This document shows, in pieces, positions 61,714 through 64,000 of a stretch of DNA of 64,000 bases (within the stretch, counting starts at the first letter, position 1; every line of letters begins with the position of its first letter). The DNA is from Sphaerisporangium perillae (GTDB lineage Bacteria > Actinomycetota > Actinomycetes > Streptosporangiales > Streptosporangiaceae), in contig NZ_JALLPO010000008.1 in the NCBI RefSeq assembly GCF_023276435.1, positions 168,987 to 232,986 of the forward strand. The letters run 5' to 3'. A program made the position numbers and the translations under genes. The notes under the pieces were generated by a model that did no database searches, was not told the origin of the DNA, and worked only from the letters and a program-made list of their open reading frames with translations.

Positions 61714-62661
61714 TCAGGCGGCGAAGGCGTCGAGAGCCGCGAGGATCTCGTCGCGGAACGTGTCGCTGCCGGTGTGCCCGGAGTCGTCGACCACGACCAG
61801 CCGGGCGTCCGGCCAGGCCTGAGCCAGCTGCCACGCCGTGTCCAGCGGCCCGCCCAGGTCCAGGCGGCCGTGGATCAGCACGCCGGGGATCCCGGCCAGC
61901 CGCCCGGCGTCGCGCAGCAGAACGCCCTCCTCCAGCCAGACGGCGTTGGAGAAGTAGTGCGCGCAGATCCGTACGAAGGCCAGCAGGGCGGCAGGTGGCC
62001 GGTCGCTGTAAGCGTTCGGCTTGCCGTTGGGCTCCAGCGAGATCACCGCGTCTTCCCACGCGGTCCAGTCGTGCGCCGCCTTGGCGCGCACCGCGGGATC
62101 GGGGTCGGCCATCAGCCGTGAGTAGGCCGCCGGCAGATCGCCATCGCGGTCGGCCTCGGGGACGCCCTGCCTGAACCGCTCCCATTGTTCGGGGAAGAAC
62201 CGCCCGACGCCCCGGTAGAGCCAGTCGATCTCGTAGCGACGGCTCGTCGTGACGCTGGCGATGACCATCTCCGACACCCGCTCGGGATGGGTCTCGGCGT
62301 AGGCGAGCATCAGCGTGGAGCCCCACGACCCGCCGTACAGCAACCACCTGTCGATGCCGAGGTGCTCGCGCAGACGCTCCATGTCGGCGATCAGATGGTG
62401 GGTGGTGTTGGTGCTCAGGTCGGTCACTGGGTCGCCGGCGTGCGGCAGGCTGCGGCCGCAGTTGCGCTGGTCGAACAGGACGATGCGGTACCGGGAAAGG
62501 TCGAAGGTGCGACGCTGACCAGGCGTGCATCCTGATCCGGGCCCGCCGTGGACGACGAGCGCGGGCTTGCCGTCCGGGTTTCCGCAGACCTCCCAGTAGA
62601 CGAGGTTGCCGTCGCCGGTGTCGAGCATGCCATGCTCGTAGGGCTCGATCGGGGGATACAA
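61714..62661 (-). CDS. pip: Proline iminopeptidase (family S33)
   Basis: This about 315-aa peptidase matches the proline iminopeptidase family: PPIEPYEHGMLDTGDGNLVY, VVHGGPGSGCTPGQRRTFDL with the HGGPG oxyanion motif, DQRNCGRS, catalytic Ser112 in LLYGGSWGSTLML, and the late Asp and His in IHGRLDLGGPL and DDSGHTGSDTF. It removes N-terminal Pro from short peptides. The start is set at TTG 62661 because GGAGAGGAG lies six bases upstream and family proteins begin close to this point; GTG at 62691 is an alternative without a binding site. It diverges from a MarR gene. Confidence 0.88.
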   Translation of the reverse strand: MYPPIEPYEHGMLDTGDGNLVYWEVCGNPDGKPALVVHGGPGSGCTPGQRRTFDLSRYRIVLFDQRNCGRSLPHAGDPVTDLSTNTTHHLIADMERLREHLGIDRWLLYGGSWGSTLMLAYAETHPERVSEMVIASVTTSRRYEIDWLYRGVGRFFPEQWERFRQGVPEADRDGDLPAAYSRLMADPDPAVRAKAAHDWTAWEDAVISLEPNGKPNAYSDRPPAALLAFVRICAHYFSNAVWLEEGVLLRDAGRLAGIPGVLIHGRLDLGGPLDTAWQLAQAWPDARLVVVDDSGHTGSDTFRDEILAALDAFAA

Positions 62662-62682
62662 GCCGCGCTCCTCTCCAGAATG

Positions 62683-62701
62683 TAACAGCACTGGTATGTT
62701 A
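62683..62701. promoter_or_regulatory. Likely MarR operator and promoter between divergent genes
   Basis: TAACA and TGTTA (62683-62687 and 62697-62701) form an inverted repeat with a 9-base centre. The TATGTT at 62695-62700 resembles a -10 box and ends six bases before the MarR ATG, suggesting a leaderless mRNA. A MarR dimer here would affect both the regulator and the divergent iminopeptidase. Confidence 0.5.
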
Positions 62702-62706
62702 GCGGT

Positions 62707-63171
62707 ATGGCATCTCATGAGCTGCTCGGCACGCGGCTGCGCCATCTCCTCGACCGGCTGGACGCGGGGGTCGCCGCCGTCTACACCGACCTCGGCCTGG
62801 ACGGCTTCCGCCCGCGCTACACGCCGACTTTGCGGACGCTGGCAACCGGAGGCCCCAGCTCCATCCGCGACCTGGGCCGCGCGATCGGCGTCACGCACTC
62901 GGCGGCCAGCCAGACGGTCGCGCAACTGGCCAAGGAGGGCCTGGTCACCCTCTCCCCAGGTGCCGACGCGCGCCAGCGCATCGTCAGCCTCACCCCGAAG
63001 GCAGAGTCACTGATGCCCCTCCTGGACAAGGAGTGGACGGCGACCAGCGCAGCGGCCGCCGAACTGGACGCCGAACTGCCCTACCCGCTGAGCAGGCTCA
63101 TCGACGAGACCCTGGAAGCCCTGAACAGACGCCCAATGCACGCCAGAATCACCACCGCAGCCAACCAGTAG
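62707..63171 (+). CDS. MarR-family transcriptional regulator
   Basis: This 154-aa protein has the winged-helix core of MarR regulators: YTPTLRTLATGGPSSIRDLG, RAIGVTHSAASQTVAQLAKE, GLVTLSPGADARQRIVSLTP with the basic wing DARQR. N- and C-terminal helices form the dimer interface. No ribosome binding site is seen before ATG 62707, in line with a leaderless start. It probably controls itself and the divergent proline iminopeptidase. Confidence 0.92.
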   Translation: MASHELLGTRLRHLLDRLDAGVAAVYTDLGLDGFRPRYTPTLRTLATGGPSSIRDLGRAIGVTHSAASQTVAQLAKEGLVTLSPGADARQRIVSLTPKAESLMPLLDKEWTATSAAAAELDAELPYPLSRLIDETLEALNRRPMHARITTAANQ

Positions 63172-63375
63172 CCCTCCGGTGTGGTGACCGTGCTCTTTCG
63201 CCGGGTGCCTTCCCGTTCCGTCCCGATGGTGTGTGTATTGGCGCCGCGGCGGTGAGTAGGGGTACGGCGATGCCGGCGCCATCGTGCGGCGGGCAACCGG
63301 GCGAACGTTCGTGCACGTCGCACTGGGTGGCCTCCCACTCGCCGGCCGCGTCACCAACCTGTCCGGGCAGAACAG

Positions 63376-64000
63376 CTAGGCGCCCGGTTCAGGGTGAAGG
63401 GCCGGCTTGGTCGCGATGATCACGGTGGCGTACATCTCCTCGGAGGTGGCCACGTGCGGTATCAGCCCGTCGCGGGTGACGATTTCGACGGCGTGCGGCA
63501 CCTGGCGTTCGCTGGTTTCGAAGAGCAGGTGGCCGCCCGGTGCCAGCCATCGTGCGGCGTCGGTGGTGACCCTGCGCAGGACGTCCAGCCCGTCGGCGCC
63601 GCCGTCGAGCGCCACCCGCGCCTCGTGCAGGCGGGCCTCAGCGGGGAGCAGTGCGATCTCTTCGCTCGGTACGTACGGCACGTTGGCCAGTAGGACGTCT
63701 ACGCGGCCCCGAAGCATGATGGGCAGCGGTTCGTAGAGATCGCCCTCGTATACGTGACCACCGACCGCGGCCACGTTGCGGCGGGCGCACTCCACGGCGG
63801 CGGGATCGATGTCTGCGGCGTGCAACTCGGCCCCGTCCAGGGCCGCGACCAGCGCGGCTCCGAGCGCGCCCGAGCCGCAGCACAGGTCGACGACGACGGT
63901 GCGTGACCCGGCGAGGAAGGTGCCCTCATCGGTGGAGTCCGTAGGTCCGGCGGCCGGTTGGGACAGTGCGGCGACGTGGTCGGTGGGGCCGGGGGCGGGG
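63376..64000 (-). CDS. Putative protein N5-glutamine methyltransferase (HemK-like), N-terminus outside window
   Basis: At least 208 residues are present; the frame is open to the window end. The SAM-binding motif is VVVDLCCGSGALGAALVAAL followed by ELHAADIDPAAVECARRN. The catalytic-type motif is NVPYVPSEEIALLPAEARLH, in place of the NPPY of PrmC/HemK, as in the related family annotated as putative protein-(glutamine-N5) methyltransferase. The end WLAPGGHLLFETSERQ fits the same family. It is therefore probably not the release-factor methyltransferase PrmC itself. The substrate is unknown. Confidence 0.85.
   Translation of the reverse strand, partial: PAPGPTDHVAALSQPAAGPTDSTDEGTFLAGSRTVVVDLCCGSGALGAALVAALDGAELHAADIDPAAVECARRNVAAVGGHVYEGDLYEPLPIMLRGRVDVLLANVPYVPSEEIALLPAEARLHEARVALDGGADGLDVLRRVTTDAARWLAPGGHLLFETSERQVPHAVEIVTRDGLIPHVATSEEMYATVIIATKPALHPEPGA

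Overview
The window is 64 kb of very GC-rich DNA with dense genes, frequent GTG starts, four-base ATGA/GTGA gene overlaps and strong GGAGG-type ribosome binding sites. Content is typical of a filamentous actinobacterium: many NarL/LuxR two-component systems, TetR and MarR regulators, a Pkn-type Ser/Thr kinase, an ECF sigma factor, CHAT and subtilisin-like proteases, a DUF6603 giant protein and a group II truncated globin. A Streptosporangiales- or Streptomyces-like organism fits; the genus is inference. No rRNA, tRNA or CRISPR array was seen.

Layout. 0-7 kb: a two-component pair cut by the window edge, two small membrane proteins, and a second complete histidine kinase/response regulator pair. 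7-16.8 kb: a LuxR-type regulator, a small alpha/beta-barrel-like protein, a GMC oxidoreductase, a secreted phospholipase-C-like phosphodiesterase, a remnant of a secreted peptidase, tiny ORFs with a strong hairpin in front of a prolyl oligopeptidase, a TetR gene with two tandem operators facing a frameshifted SnoaL-like gene, a YceI protein, and an IS4-type transposase fragment.

16.8-39.5 kb is the most unusual part. A CHAT (caspase-like) protease gene diverges from a nearly uninterrupted plus-strand run: subtilisin-like protease, ECF sigma factor, a small sigma-linked protein, an M15-like peptidase, an unknown protein, a DUF2278 protein with a lamin-tail-like end, and a peptidoglycan-binding protein. 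After a 10-bp inverted repeat come a SnoaL-like protein, a WD40 propeller, a DUF6603 protein (966 aa), an unknown 841-aa protein, an unknown 1975-aa protein and a multi-pass membrane protein. Spacing and overlaps suggest one or two co-regulated units. A plausible but unproven reading is a sigma-regulated, protease-gated system with very large structural or scaffold proteins.

39.5-47 kb: a TetR/maleylpyruvate-isomerase-like operon diverging from an amidohydrolase through a compact palindrome-filled promoter region, a solitary MurE-type ligase, a DUF429 protein and two secreted proteins of unknown function. 47-64 kb: a membrane Ser/Thr kinase; an ABC-2 exporter operon (two permeases, one with a large extracellular insert, and an ATPase) beside a divergent two-component pair; a truncated globin; a secreted endonuclease/phosphatase-fold protein; a RibD/DHFR-like reductase; a membrane protein; another two-component pair whose kinase has a Gly-His-rich insert in its ATP lid; a beta-lactamase-fold hydrolase; tandem repeats; a proline iminopeptidase diverging from a MarR regulator; and a HemK-like methyltransferase cut by the window end.

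Recurring themes are signalling (four NarL-type two-component systems, a LuxR orphan, a kinase, a sigma factor, two TetR, one MarR) and proteolysis (CHAT, S8, S9, S33 and an M15-like enzyme). Functions come from motifs and remembered family features; no database search was run.
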